Made by a program: the position numbers and the translations under genes. The notes beneath the pieces are model-generated. The model was not told the origin of the DNA. It did no database searches and worked only from the letters and a program-made list of their open reading frames with translations. From Flammeovirga sp. SJP92 (lineage in GTDB: Bacteria > Bacteroidota > Bacteroidia > Cytophagales > Flammeovirgaceae), in contig NZ_LQAQ01000100.1 of NCBI RefSeq assembly GCF_001583495.1, positions 62,001 through 126,000 of the forward strand: DNA of 64,000 nt, in the 5' to 3' direction. Shown piece after piece: positions 1 to 9,287 of this stretch. The first letter of the stretch is position 1. Each line of letters opens with the position of its first letter.

Positions 1-957
1 AAATTACAAACTGAAAACGGTTTGGATTATAAGATGGAAAATGTAGTTGTATCTGCGGGTGCAAAACACTCTATCGCTAATGTGATGCTCAGTATTCTTA
101 ATGAAGGTGATGAAGTGATTGTCTTCTCTCCTTATTGGGTGTCTTACACAGATCAGATTGTTTTGGCAGGAGGTAAGCCTGTTATTTTGAAAGGAGAGAT
201 TGAAAACGATTTTAAAGTTTCCGCTGATCAATTGAGAGCGGCGATTACTCCTAAAACAAAAGCGATATTATTCTCTTCACCTTGTAACCCTACAGGTACT
301 GTATTCACAAAAGATGAGCTGAGAGAGATTGCAGATGAAGTAAAAAAACACGACGACCTTTACATAGTTTCAGATGAAATCTATGAATACATTAACTTTG
401 GTGGCCCTCACGTGAGTATTGCTTCTTTTGATGACGTGAAAGATCGCACAGTAGTAGTGAATGGTTTCTCAAAGGGTTTTGCAATGACAGGGTGGAGAAT
501 TGGCTATATCGCTGCTCCAGTTCATGTAGCAAAAGCGTGTATCGTTATCCAAGGTCAAGTGACTTCGGGTATCAATACGATTACGCAACGTGCGGCTTTG
601 GCGGCATTAAAAGGTGACCGTTCGGTAATTGAAGAAATGAGAGCAGCTTATTTGAGAAGAAGAGACTTACTAAAAGGATTGTTAGATGATATTGAAGGTA
701 TAAAAACAAACCTTCCTCAAGGAGCATTCTATATTTTCCCTGATTTCAGCTCTTACTTCGGTAAATCATTCAACGGCCAAGTGATCAAAGATTCATCAGA
801 TTTAGCATTATACTTCCTAAACGAAGCACATGTTTCTACAGTAGCAGGTGCAGCTTTTGGAGCACCAAATTGCATCCGTATTTCTTATGCGGCTTCTGAT
901 GAAGAACTGGTAGCAGCTTGTGAAAAATTAAAAGTTGCATTAGCAAATTTGAAATAA
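1..957 (+). CDS. Class I/II PLP aminotransferase, aspartate aminotransferase type (5' partial)
   Basis: The reading frame is open from base 1, so the gene begins upstream of the window; the TTG at 22 is only an internal codon. About 318 residues remain of a family usually near 395. The PLP-binding lysine lies in GFSKGFAMTGWRIGY, the hallmark of fold-type I aspartate-type aminotransferases, and SSPCNPTGTV is the conserved Asn-Pro-Thr-Gly region. It probably transfers an amino group between aspartate or a related amino acid and 2-oxoglutarate in the cytoplasm. The exact substrate cannot be read from the sequence. The next gene follows after 82 bases on the same strand. Confidence 0.85.
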   Translation, partial: KLQTENGLDYKMENVVVSAGAKHSIANVMLSILNEGDEVIVFSPYWVSYTDQIVLAGGKPVILKGEIENDFKVSADQLRAAITPKTKAILFSSPCNPTGTVFTKDELREIADEVKKHDDLYIVSDEIYEYINFGGPHVSIASFDDVKDRTVVVNGFSKGFAMTGWRIGYIAAPVHVAKACIVIQGQVTSGINTITQRAALAALKGDRSVIEEMRAAYLRRRDLLKGLLDDIEGIKTNLPQGAFYIFPDFSSYFGKSFNGQVIKDSSDLALYFLNEAHVSTVAGAAFGAPNCIRISYAASDEELVAACEKLKVALANLK

Positions 958-1039
958 TTGGAAGAGAATAAGAACATGTGAACAGCATGTTCTTACTCAT
1001 TTTATATGAGTTATCTCTTTTTGTAAAATATTGATATAA

Positions 1040-2023
1040 ATGGCACTAAGTATAAGAGAGGCCTTAGAGAAATTTAATGGCCTAAAAGCTTTAGTTATTG
1101 GAGATGTAATGATTGACTCTTACATATGGGGGGCTGTAGATCGTATTTCTCCAGAAGCTCCTGTACCAATCGTTAATGTCAAAGAAAGAGAATCAAGAAT
1201 GGGAGGAGCGGCCAATGTGGCCAAAAACTTACATTACCTTGGTGCTCAACCTATTTTATGTGCTGTTATTGGCAAAGACAGTCAGGCAGATACTTTTTTA
1301 GAACTTTGTGATCAGTTAGGTATTCCAAAAGAAGGATTGATCCAAAGTGCTCAAAGAGTGACTACTGTAAAACACCGTGTGATAGCTAGTGCTCAACATG
1401 TGTTGAGAATTGATAATGAAGACAGTTCTCCAATCAATGCTGATGATACAGCTTTGTTGCTTGAAAGAATTGAAGAATTATCAGACCAAGCCGATGTAAT
1501 TATTTTTGAAGATTATGACAAAGGTGTATTGACACCGGAGTTAATTCAGAAAGTCGTGGAAATTGCTCGTAAAAAAGGTATTCCAACAACAGTTGACCCT
1601 AAGAAGAGAAATTTCTTGTCGTATGAAGGTGTAACGCTTTTCAAACCCAATCTTAAAGAAATGAGAGAAGGTTTGAAATTTGATTTCGACGGAGATGTTA
1701 TTGACGAAGTAAAAGCAGCGACTAAGCTTCTGAAAGATAAAATGGATAATGAACACACAATGGTCACTTTATCTGAACATGGTGTATTTATTTCTAATCA
1801 TTCCGATGATGTGCATATTCCAGCTCATAAAAGAGAAATTGCAGATGTCTCTGGAGCAGGTGATACAGTGATCAGTATTGCGTCATTAGCTTTAGCAGTT
1901 GGTTTGCCTATGGATAAGGTAGCAGGATTAGCTAACTTAGGCGGTGGCTTGGTGTGTGAGCACGTAGGAGTAGTGCCAATTGATAAAGTGGCGTTGCTGG
2001 AAGAAGCGGAAAAGAAACTTTAA
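1040..2023 (+). CDS. rfaE1: PfkB-family kinase, D-glycero-beta-D-manno-heptose-7-phosphate kinase type
   Basis: 327 residues with the full PfkB ribokinase fold. The N-terminal substrate motif is MGGAANVAKNLHYLGA and the C-terminal ATP/anion-hole motif is DVSGAGDTVIS with the catalytic Asp. The start region (GDVMIDSYIWGAVDRISPEA) is typical of the RfaE/HldE kinase domain, which phosphorylates heptose-7-phosphate at C1 for ADP-heptose and LPS inner core. The cytidylyltransferase domain of bifunctional HldE is absent, so this is the kinase-only form. The CDF transporter begins 2 bases after its stop, suggesting cotranscription. A related sugar kinase remains possible; family assignment is firm, substrate less so. 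Confidence 0.8.
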   Translation: MALSIREALEKFNGLKALVIGDVMIDSYIWGAVDRISPEAPVPIVNVKERESRMGGAANVAKNLHYLGAQPILCAVIGKDSQADTFLELCDQLGIPKEGLIQSAQRVTTVKHRVIASAQHVLRIDNEDSSPINADDTALLLERIEELSDQADVIIFEDYDKGVLTPELIQKVVEIARKKGIPTTVDPKKRNFLSYEGVTLFKPNLKEMREGLKFDFDGDVIDEVKAATKLLKDKMDNEHTMVTLSEHGVFISNHSDDVHIPAHKREIADVSGAGDTVISIASLALAVGLPMDKVAGLANLGGGLVCEHVGVVPIDKVALLEEAEKKL

Positions 2024-2025
2024 AT

Positions 2026-2928
2026 ATGATTTCAAAAGAAGAAAAAAAAGCTGCATTTAAGACGACTTGGCTGAGCATATTCGGGAATATCATCCTTACC
2101 ATAACCAAAGGTACAGTAGGGATTCTTGGAAACTCACAGGCGATGATAGCCGATGCCATAGAATCTTGTGCAGATATTATTTCTTCTTTTGTTGTTTTAG
2201 CGGGTTTGAATTTCTCAACCAAGGCTCCTGATGATAATCATCCCTATGGTCATGGAAAATTTGAACCTATTGCAACCTTCATTACTGTAGGTTTTTTAGT
2301 TGCTTCAGCTTTGATTATTGCAGAGCAAAGTATAGAAAGAATCTTGTCGGGTGCTATTGAGACGCCTTCCTCTTATACATTAATTGTATTGGGAGTGATT
2401 ATTTTGATTAAATATTTTCTGTATCGTTTTGTAAAATACAGAGGAAAAATTCTCAATAGCTCATCATTGGAGGCAGATGCTGGTCACCACAAAAGCGATG
2501 CATTGATTTCATTGTCGGCTTTTATCGGAATTGGAATCTCTATTTATGGTGGTGAAGGTTATGAAGCGGCAGATTCTTGGGCCGCACTCTTTGCAGTAGG
2601 AATTATCCTTTTCAACAGTTACTTGTTGTTTAGGCCTGCCTTTGGAGAAATAATGGACGAAAATCTATATGACGATCTTATTGATAAAGTAAAACAGGAA
2701 ACCGTGAAAGTGGAGGGAGTAATTGACACAGAAAAGTGTTTTATTCGCAAAATGGGTTTTAAATTTTATGTAGATCTTCATATTATTGTTGACGGTGATA
2801 TATCAGTGAGAGAAGGTCATGATATTGCACATAATGTCAAAGATTCATTGAAAGCTGATTTTAATGAAATTGCTGATATTCTTATTCATGTAGAACCAAG
2901 TCCACAACAAGACAAACAATATACTTAA
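2026..2928 (+). CDS. Cation diffusion facilitator family metal transporter
   Basis: 300 residues, usual for CDF proteins. An N-terminal stretch of about six transmembrane helices (roughly residues 12-210) is followed by a cytoplasmic ferredoxin-like tail. Metal-site and family signatures are visible: the HPYGHGKFE loop after the second helix and HKSDALISLSAFIGIG in the fifth helix, whose His and Asp contact Zn or Fe/Mn. The family exports divalent metal ions in exchange for protons. It starts 2 bases after the sugar kinase and is followed 14 bases later by the GH3-like gene, so it is probably in one operon. Metal specificity is not readable here. Confidence 0.88.
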   Translation: MISKEEKKAAFKTTWLSIFGNIILTITKGTVGILGNSQAMIADAIESCADIISSFVVLAGLNFSTKAPDDNHPYGHGKFEPIATFITVGFLVASALIIAEQSIERILSGAIETPSSYTLIVLGVIILIKYFLYRFVKYRGKILNSSSLEADAGHHKSDALISLSAFIGIGISIYGGEGYEAADSWAALFAVGIILFNSYLLFRPAFGEIMDENLYDDLIDKVKQETVKVEGVIDTEKCFIRKMGFKFYVDLHIIVDGDISVREGHDIAHNVKDSLKADFNEIADILIHVEPSPQQDKQYT

Positions 2929-2942
2929 GACTTCCTCTTATT

Positions 2943-4439
2943 ATGGGTTTTAAATCTTTTTTAAGTAAGCCATTGGCCGCTTACATTGTAAAGCAACAAA
3001 ATGAATGGGCCAATAATCCAAGCCGTTCTCAAGATAAAGTTTTTCAATCTTTGGTTCAAGGTGCGAAAAATACAGCCTTCGGGAGAGATCATAATTTTGG
3101 AGATATCAAAAATTATGAAGACTTCAAGAAGAATGTACCTATAGTAGATTATGAAGCCTTACGCCCTTATATAGATAGAATTATCAAAGGTGAGAGTGAC
3201 GTGCTTTGGAAAGGAGCACCTGCTTATTTTGCAAAAACTTCAGGTACCACTTCCGGGGCCAAATATATTCCTCTGACAAAAGAATCAATTCCTAATCATA
3301 TTAATTCGGCTAGAAATGCTATGCTGAATTACATTCATGAAACGGGCAATTCGAAGTTTTTAGATAAAAAATTAATTTTCCTTTCTGGCAGTCCTGTATT
3401 AGGAAAATCAGGAGAAATTCTTTCTGGTAGACTTTCAGGTATTGTCAATCACCACGTACCGGGGTATCTGAGAAGAAATCAAATGCCAAGTTATGAGACC
3501 AACTGTATTGAAGACTGGGAAATTAAGTTAGAGCGAATTATAGATGAAACAATCGCTCAGGATATGTCCTTGATCTCGGGTATTCCGCCATGGGTTCAGA
3601 TGTATTTTGATCGTATTATTGAAAGAACAGGAAAGTCTATTCAAGAGGTTTTTCCTAATTTCGAGTTGTTTATTTACGGTGGTGTAAATTTTGAACCTTA
3701 CCGTAAAAAGCTGTATGACTCTATTGGTAAGAATTTACCTTCTATTGAGTTATTTCCTGCATCAGAAGGTTTCTTTGCCTTTCAGGATTCTCAACATGAA
3801 GAAGGTATGTTGCTGCAATTGGATTCAGGTATTTTTTATGAATTTATTCCTTCAGAAGAATACTTTGATGAAAACCCGACACGTTTGAAAATTGATGAAG
3901 TAGAAGTAGGTAAAAACTATGCATTGATCATCAATTCTAATGCAGGACTTTGGGGCTATTCCATTGGAGATACCGTGAAATTTGTTTCTACCGATCCTTA
4001 CAGAGTAATTGTATCAGGCAGAATCAAGCATTACATTTCTGCATTTGGAGAGCACGTTATTGGTGAGGAAGTGGAGAAAACAATGAAGTACGCTTTAGAA
4101 CAACATCCTGAAGTGAAAATCACAGAGTTTTCAGTAGCTCCTCAAGTCAATCCTGCAGATGGATTGCCTTATCATGAATGGCTTATTTCCTTTGAAAATG
4201 CCCCTAATGATTTAGATGCTTTTGCACTGACACTGGATAATAAGCTCAGAGAACTGAACACTTATTATGATGACCTGATTACGGGTAGTATCACAAGGAC
4301 AATCGTAATTACACCTCTTCAAAGAGATGCTTTCCAGCAATACATGAAATCAATTGGTAAACTAGGTGGTCAAAACAAGGTTCCTAGATTGGCAAATGAC
4401 AGAAAAATTGCTGATAAGATCGTTGAATGGAAAAAATAA
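2943..4439 (+). CDS. GH3-like acyl-adenylating enzyme
   Basis: 498 residues matching the GH3 auxin-responsive promoter family of the ANL adenylating superfamily. The phosphate-binding P-loop FAKTSGTTSGAKYIPLT sits near residues 97-113. ELFPASEGFFAFQD is the second adenylation motif, and GRIKHYISAFGEHV carries the hinge before the C-terminal domain. Plant GH3 enzymes conjugate acyl acids to amino acids through an acyl-AMP; bacterial members are common in Bacteroidota and mostly uncharacterised. It is the last gene of the run that begins with the sugar kinase and is closed by a strong terminator. Substrate unknown. Confidence 0.85.
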   Translation: MGFKSFLSKPLAAYIVKQQNEWANNPSRSQDKVFQSLVQGAKNTAFGRDHNFGDIKNYEDFKKNVPIVDYEALRPYIDRIIKGESDVLWKGAPAYFAKTSGTTSGAKYIPLTKESIPNHINSARNAMLNYIHETGNSKFLDKKLIFLSGSPVLGKSGEILSGRLSGIVNHHVPGYLRRNQMPSYETNCIEDWEIKLERIIDETIAQDMSLISGIPPWVQMYFDRIIERTGKSIQEVFPNFELFIYGGVNFEPYRKKLYDSIGKNLPSIELFPASEGFFAFQDSQHEEGMLLQLDSGIFYEFIPSEEYFDENPTRLKIDEVEVGKNYALIINSNAGLWGYSIGDTVKFVSTDPYRVIVSGRIKHYISAFGEHVIGEEVEKTMKYALEQHPEVKITEFSVAPQVNPADGLPYHEWLISFENAPNDLDAFALTLDNKLRELNTYYDDLITGSITRTIVITPLQRDAFQQYMKSIGKLGGQNKVPRLANDRKIADKIVEWKK

Positions 4440-4443
4440 ATGC

Positions 4444-4489
4444 AATCTCTCAATAAAAGCTAATATTTATTGGGAGATTTTTTTTATTT
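4444..4489 (+). terminator. Intrinsic terminator after the GH3-like gene
   Basis: A 14-base stem (4444-4457 with 4466-4479, wobble pairs included) and an 8-base loop is followed by a run of T, five bases after the stop codon of the GH3-like gene. Confidence 0.85.
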
Positions 4490-4672
4490 TCGATTTCAGA
4501 ACGAATAAAAAAGTACAGTTTAAGAAATTCTTTAAATTATAAAAGAGCTAATAGTATTTAATTGAGAAATTGGTGCAATACTTATTATAATTTTTGTATT
4601 TTAAAGTAGAATTGAATCTTTAATATTAAACCAAGCTAGTTAAAAAATCAAACTACTATCAGGGGTCCAATT

Positions 4673-5074
4673 ATGAGTAAAAAAATAAAAACTATATTAC
4701 TTGTTGATGATAATGATACGGACAATTTTATCAACAATAGAATAATAGAGCTAACTGATTTCGCTGAGGAAATAGTCATTAAGAACTCTGGTAAAAAAGC
4801 GTTAGAGTTCCTTCAAGAACGTTTTGATTACAAAGGTAATTTGCCAAGCTTAATCCTTTTGGATATTAATATGCCAATTGTGGATGGGTTTGTATTTTTG
4901 TATGAGTTTGAGGCATTTCCTGAGGAATTAAGAAATCAATGTAAGATCGCCATTCTTTCAAGCTCAGATAACGAGTCAGATATAGAAAGAATTGTCAATA
5001 ATGAATATGTTATTAAGTTTATAACAAAACCACTTACCGAAGAAGGATTATTAGAAGTGGGAGAATTGCTTTAA
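4673..5074 (+). CDS. Single-domain response regulator receiver protein
   Basis: 133 residues consisting of one CheY-like receiver. Acidic pocket residues Asp12-Asp13 (LLVDDND), phosphoacceptor Asp64 in LILLDINMP and conserved Lys119 (FITKP) are all present. It has no output domain, so it would act by binding a partner or passing phosphate on. The NDTDNFINNRII helix resembles stand-alone receivers frequent in Cytophagales. It stands alone, with 233 bases upstream and a terminator behind it; its cognate kinase is not in the adjacent sequence. The converging SpoIIE-type phosphatase gene is the only signalling neighbour. Confidence 0.9.
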   Translation: MSKKIKTILLVDDNDTDNFINNRIIELTDFAEEIVIKNSGKKALEFLQERFDYKGNLPSLILLDINMPIVDGFVFLYEFEAFPEELRNQCKIAILSSSDNESDIERIVNNEYVIKFITKPLTEEGLLEVGELL

Positions 5075-5098
5075 GTATAAACCTAAGATATTAAATCA

Positions 5099-5137
5099 AA
5101 AAAGGTACTTGTTTTAGAAAAAGCAAGTACCTTTTTA
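5099..5137. terminator. Bidirectional terminator between convergent genes
   Basis: Stem 5100-5111 pairs with 5124-5135 (GGTACTTG/CAAGTACC core) with A-runs before and T-runs after, so it can stop transcription from both the receiver gene and the converging phosphatase gene. Confidence 0.85.
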
Positions 5138-5195
5138 TTTTGTATTCACCAATGTGACAAAACTCTTTTTAGTAGATTTATAATTGATATTTTGA

Positions 5196-6641
5196 TTAAT
5201 GATGAATTGCTACAAAAACAGTAATATCATCCCTTTGTTCAAAACCTTCAGTTTCATTATCCAGTAAAGTTTCCAGTTCATTTACACAATCTTTGGTGTA
5301 TTTTAAATAGTATTTCTTCAAGACCTCTCTGAAGCGTAGAGATCCAATTTTACCATCAATACCATTTTGATCTACATATCCATCCGTATACAAACAGATA
5401 AGTGTATCTGGCTGTATTTGCATTTCCGTCACTTCAAAACCTTTGCTCTTTTTAATACGTCCGCCAATTGATCTGTTCGTGGATTTTAAAGGAACAATAC
5501 CATTATTATCTACCAGTAAACCTTTACCTTTTGCACCAGCATATTGGAAACGATAATCGTGGTCTATATATGCCACAGAAATGTCCATTCCGTCATTATT
5601 TCCATCTATGTTGGACTGACGTAATTTTTCAAAGAAATAATGATCCAACTGTTCCAGTAATTCAGCAGGAGTATTAGGCAATTCTTCCAAACGGTCTAAC
5701 GCTTCCAAACCTACCATAGATAACAAGGCACCAGGTACTCCGTGGCCTGTACAATCCCCAACCACTATAAGTGTTCTGTTATCAAATTTTCTTGCGAAAT
5801 AGAAATCACCTGAAACGTGATCTTTAGGTCTGAATAAGATATTGACTTCTTTGAAAATCTTCTTCAATTCTTCCTGAGATGTCAGCAGTGCCATTTGTAT
5901 GGTTTTCGCATAACGGATAGAATCAGTCACATTATTCAGTGATTTGGCTAATTCGAGATGGTTTTTCTCAATTTTATCCCTCTGTGATTCTATTTCCTCT
6001 TTTTGAGCATTAATCTCTTCATTGGTTTGAGAAAGCTCTTCCCCAAATTGAATTAATTCATCTGTATTTTGCTGTAACTTATTCTGGAAGATGGAAGTTT
6101 GGAGATCAATAGCTTTAACATCGTTACTGATATTCAAAAGAATTCCTAAATCGATTGTCCAGTTAAAGATCACTTGGTGTGCAGGAGATAAACTATCCAT
6201 GATAGGACCGCCATTAATTAACTCTATGGCTAACAGACTACAAAGCAGTATGAAACTGAAGAGAAGAATGTATCTGCTTCTCTTTTTGCCTAGAAACCAA
6301 TAGGAGGTGACAATGGTAGTGGCCATCCATGCAACCGCATGAGATTTCATTCCTCCAGTTGTCAATGCCAGAACATACAGCATGACATTAATATAGAATA
6401 AGTAGAATGTACAGAGTGCCTCCCAATTGACTTTTTCTTTTAGAAGAAAGATACCGATAATGGCCAATATCCCAAAGGATGAAATGATAGTGCCAGGAAT
6501 AAAACTGATAAAGAAAAATCCAGCGAATGCAAAGAATGTAAAAAGTAAAAAACTATACTTCACTTTTCTCCAAAAGCTTTTCTCTTTGTCTAGCTCAATT
6601 TTATTGCCGTACAATAATTGAGTATGAGGGGTAGAATTCAT
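5196..6641 (-). CDS. Membrane SpoIIE-family serine phosphatase
   Basis: 481 residues from the ATG at 6641 (a TTG one codon upstream is less likely). Five to six hydrophobic helices occupy roughly residues 28-170. A Glu/Gln-rich coiled coil follows (about 190-235), then the linker SIRYAKTIQ and a PP2C/SpoIIE catalytic domain. Metal-binding signatures VSGDFYF, VGDCTGHGVPGA and the C-terminal EQRDDITV are intact. Such proteins dephosphorylate anti-anti-sigma or other phosphoserine proteins in response to an input sensed by the membrane part. No sensory domain beyond the helices is recognisable. A second protein with the same linker and phosphatase lies at 46642-50835. Confidence 0.87.
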   Translation of the reverse strand: MNSTPHTQLLYGNKIELDKEKSFWRKVKYSFLLFTFFAFAGFFFISFIPGTIISSFGILAIIGIFLLKEKVNWEALCTFYLFYINVMLYVLALTTGGMKSHAVAWMATTIVTSYWFLGKKRSRYILLFSFILLCSLLAIELINGGPIMDSLSPAHQVIFNWTIDLGILLNISNDVKAIDLQTSIFQNKLQQNTDELIQFGEELSQTNEEINAQKEEIESQRDKIEKNHLELAKSLNNVTDSIRYAKTIQMALLTSQEELKKIFKEVNILFRPKDHVSGDFYFARKFDNRTLIVVGDCTGHGVPGALLSMVGLEALDRLEELPNTPAELLEQLDHYFFEKLRQSNIDGNNDGMDISVAYIDHDYRFQYAGAKGKGLLVDNNGIVPLKSTNRSIGGRIKKSKGFEVTEMQIQPDTLICLYTDGYVDQNGIDGKIGSLRFREVLKKYYLKYTKDCVNELETLLDNETEGFEQRDDITVFVAIHH

Positions 6642-6882
6642 CAAAAAAATATCTTAGTAAAGTAATCATGAAACCTTCTGCAGTAGATCACATCAATGAA
6701 TAGAAGAAAAATGCATTAGGTTTGTTTGGTATATATAAGTGATAATAAATTATGTAGCAATAATATGACACTTTTGTAGCTATTACGCAGTGTTAAGTGA
6801 TATTTTTTATTAATAAATGTTTATAAAAAGAAAGTTGAAAGGTGAGGGGTAATAACAAGCTTTTACATTGTTATATGTTCAA

Positions 6883-6909
6883 CAAAAAAGGGTACCTTTT
6901 CAGCACCCT
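6883..6909 (-). terminator. Possible weak terminator after the SDR gene
   Basis: On the minus strand a short AGGGT/ACCCT stem followed by six T lies 11 bases past the SDR stop codon. The stem is only five pairs, so confidence is moderate. Confidence 0.45.
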
Positions 6910-6919
6910 AATTAAGTTT

Positions 6920-7720
6920 TTATTTTAAGCCATAGGCTCCACGTATCATTTTCTCCGCTACTTTGTCTGGTAGGAAGCGTTTTGCGAATGCTAATAATCC
7001 GGCATTGCCACCAGAAACATAAATTGGTGATGGTGCCTTCTTTTGGATTACTTTCATGACAGTATCTGAAATTACTTTTGAAGATTCAGCTTCAGACATA
7101 CTGCCTTTTACACTTTGACGAATATTGTCAGCATAAGGAAAGTATTCAGATCCTTCAGAGCAATTAAAATCAGGTACAATGTTGGATGCAATATGGTTGG
7201 GTTCTACCAAAGCTACTGTTACATTGAATTCTTTCATCTCACTTCTGAGTGATTGTGTAAAACCTGATACAGCAAATTTAGTGGATACATATGCAGAATA
7301 ATATGGAGCAGCAAAACGCCCGTTGAGTGATCCAATATTGATAATAGTTCCTGCACGTCTTTCTCTCATTTGAGGTAAAATCTTTTGAGTTAAATCAATC
7401 AAACCAAAGAAATTTACTTCAAATAAGTACCTATATTTTTCCATACTGGTTTCTTCAACGGGACCAATCTGCGATTGACCTGCGTTGTTGATCAGTACAT
7501 CAATTTTTTCATCTTTTATTTCTTCCCAGCATTGAACAATACTCTCAGGACTGGAAACGTCCAATGCTACATAACGAACTCCCTCTAATTTGTCTTTCGT
7601 TCTGTCTGGATTACGAGAAGTGCCAATGACATTATATCCATTTTCTACTGCCGCTTGTGCAATAGATTTACCTATACCTGAAGATGCTCCAGTAATGAAT
7701 AAGGTCTGCTGATTTTTCAT
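6920..7720 (-). CDS. SDR family NAD(P)-dependent oxidoreductase
   Basis: 266 residues, classical short-chain dehydrogenase length. The Rossmann motif TGASSGIGKS is at residues 10-19, NNAGQS in the middle, the catalytic serine in NIGSLNG, and the YxxxK pair in YSAYVSTK. The basic residues after the glycine motif (TSRNPDR) favour NADP(H). It oxidises or reduces an alcohol/ketone of unknown identity. The gene stands alone on the minus strand with about 120 bases to the downstream end of the permease gene. Nothing in the context names the substrate. Confidence 0.88.
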   Translation of the reverse strand: MKNQQTLFITGASSGIGKSIAQAAVENGYNVIGTSRNPDRTKDKLEGVRYVALDVSSPESIVQCWEEIKDEKIDVLINNAGQSQIGPVEETSMEKYRYLFEVNFFGLIDLTQKILPQMRERRAGTIINIGSLNGRFAAPYYSAYVSTKFAVSGFTQSLRSEMKEFNVTVALVEPNHIASNIVPDFNCSEGSEYFPYADNIRQSVKGSMSEAESSKVISDTVMKVIQKKAPSPIYVSGGNAGLLAFAKRFLPDKVAEKMIRGAYGLK

Positions 7721-7839
7721 AGTTTATTTATTTTTCACAAAGTTAAAAAGATATGTGAATCAACAGTGAAATAAAAAAAGGTTATCCATCTCAACTTTTC
7801 TTAATGTAAACAACTAGAGAGCTGAACAAAACCTGTTCA

Positions 7840-9270
7840 TTATTTTTGATTCATTCCAAATGTAGGGTCAATCTTCAGTTTCAGGCTCCATAGGAAAGCA
7901 GGAACTCCAGAACAGACAACAAACAAGAAGAAAGTACTATACCCTAAGTGCTCTTGAATGTACCCCGAAACCATTCCTGGCAACATCATTCCTAACGCCA
8001 TAAAACCTGTACAGACTGCATAATGTGCAGTTTCATTTTTACCTTTTGAAATATAAAGCATATACATCATTAAGGCGGTGAAACCAAAACCATAAAAGAA
8101 CTGCTCAATAGCAATTACAAAAGAAATGGCTATGGTATTTTTTAATTCAAAAAAGGCCAACGCCCAATATCCTAAATTGGGTAAATTGAGACAGACTAAC
8201 ATTGGAATCAGCCAAAACTTCAATCCTTTTTTATAAATGGCAACTCCGCCAAGTATTCCTCCAGCCACAAGACAGATAAAACCAATGGTGCCGTACATAA
8301 AACCTAAGTCTTCATTGCTCAATCCCATTCCTCCATTCTCGATACTGTCTATTAGAAATGGAGTTGCAATTTTGACTAACTGTGCTTCACCGAGTCGGTA
8401 TAACAGAATAAATACAATGGCGATATAGATGTCTTCTTTTTTGAAGAAAGTAATAATGGGTGAGTTTAAGATTTTAGAGTCTTTCTTAGCTTTCTTTTTT
8501 AAATCAAAGTAAACATAAATAATCACTAAACCTCCAATGACTAGATATGGAATGGTAGACTCAATCTCCAAGAATTTATTGGTTAGCCATCCTCCAAGAC
8601 CAATAATACAAAGTTGGCTTGCTATAATGGCTACTTCCTTTAATCCTTTGTCTTGTTCTTTTTGTGGTTTTAACGCCTCCTTATTGGGTAAAATAAATTT
8701 ATGTATAAAAGCAAATAAGACGGTTACAACTCCTAAACCAAGAAAACAATAACTCCAAATGCTAGTATAGTTTTGATCATATTTATATAAAACGCCTGTA
8801 AGTGTAACAATCAGTCCTTGACCAACCCACATGCCTATTTTATAAAAAGTACTTCTTATTCCAATAAAAAAAGCTTGTTGGTCATCCCTTAAACCTATCA
8901 TATAAAAACCATCTGACGCTATATCATTGGTGGCTGATGCAAAGGCTATAATCCAAAAAACAGCAAGAGAATATTGGAAGAAATTTTCCATGGGCAGTGT
9001 AAAAGCAACGCCTGCAAAACCACCTCCAATGATAATCTGCATCATGGAAATCCACCATTTTTTAGTGCGTAATACATCCACAATAGGACTCCATAGCGGT
9101 TTTATCACCCAAGGCAAGTAGAGCCACGACGTATAAAGAGCAATCTCTGCATTGCTGATCTTTAAGTTTTTATACATGGTTAATGCTACCACATTAACCA
9201 TAATATAAGGTAAGCCCTCTATTATATATAGACTTGGTAACCACTGCCATGGATTTCTTTCCTTTTGCAT
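7840..9270 (-). CDS. AmpG-like major facilitator permease
   Basis: 476 residues with about 12 to 14 hydrophobic helices and no signal peptide. The N-terminus (YIIEGLPYIMVNVVALTMYKN) and WVIKPLWSPIVD resemble the AmpG/PAT group of MFS transporters, which move anhydro-muropeptides or acetyl-CoA across the inner membrane. It is the last gene of a four-gene minus-strand run, 17 bases after a GHL10 hydrolase and downstream of a BadF-type sugar kinase. That context suggests import of an amino sugar or muropeptide fragment. The transported compound is inferred, not shown. Confidence 0.8.
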   Translation of the reverse strand: MQKERNPWQWLPSLYIIEGLPYIMVNVVALTMYKNLKISNAEIALYTSWLYLPWVIKPLWSPIVDVLRTKKWWISMMQIIIGGGFAGVAFTLPMENFFQYSLAVFWIIAFASATNDIASDGFYMIGLRDDQQAFFIGIRSTFYKIGMWVGQGLIVTLTGVLYKYDQNYTSIWSYCFLGLGVVTVLFAFIHKFILPNKEALKPQKEQDKGLKEVAIIASQLCIIGLGGWLTNKFLEIESTIPYLVIGGLVIIYVYFDLKKKAKKDSKILNSPIITFFKKEDIYIAIVFILLYRLGEAQLVKIATPFLIDSIENGGMGLSNEDLGFMYGTIGFICLVAGGILGGVAIYKKGLKFWLIPMLVCLNLPNLGYWALAFFELKNTIAISFVIAIEQFFYGFGFTALMMYMLYISKGKNETAHYAVCTGFMALGMMLPGMVSGYIQEHLGYSTFFLFVVCSGVPAFLWSLKLKIDPTFGMNQK

Positions 9271-9287
9271 CTGTAGAGTAGTTTATA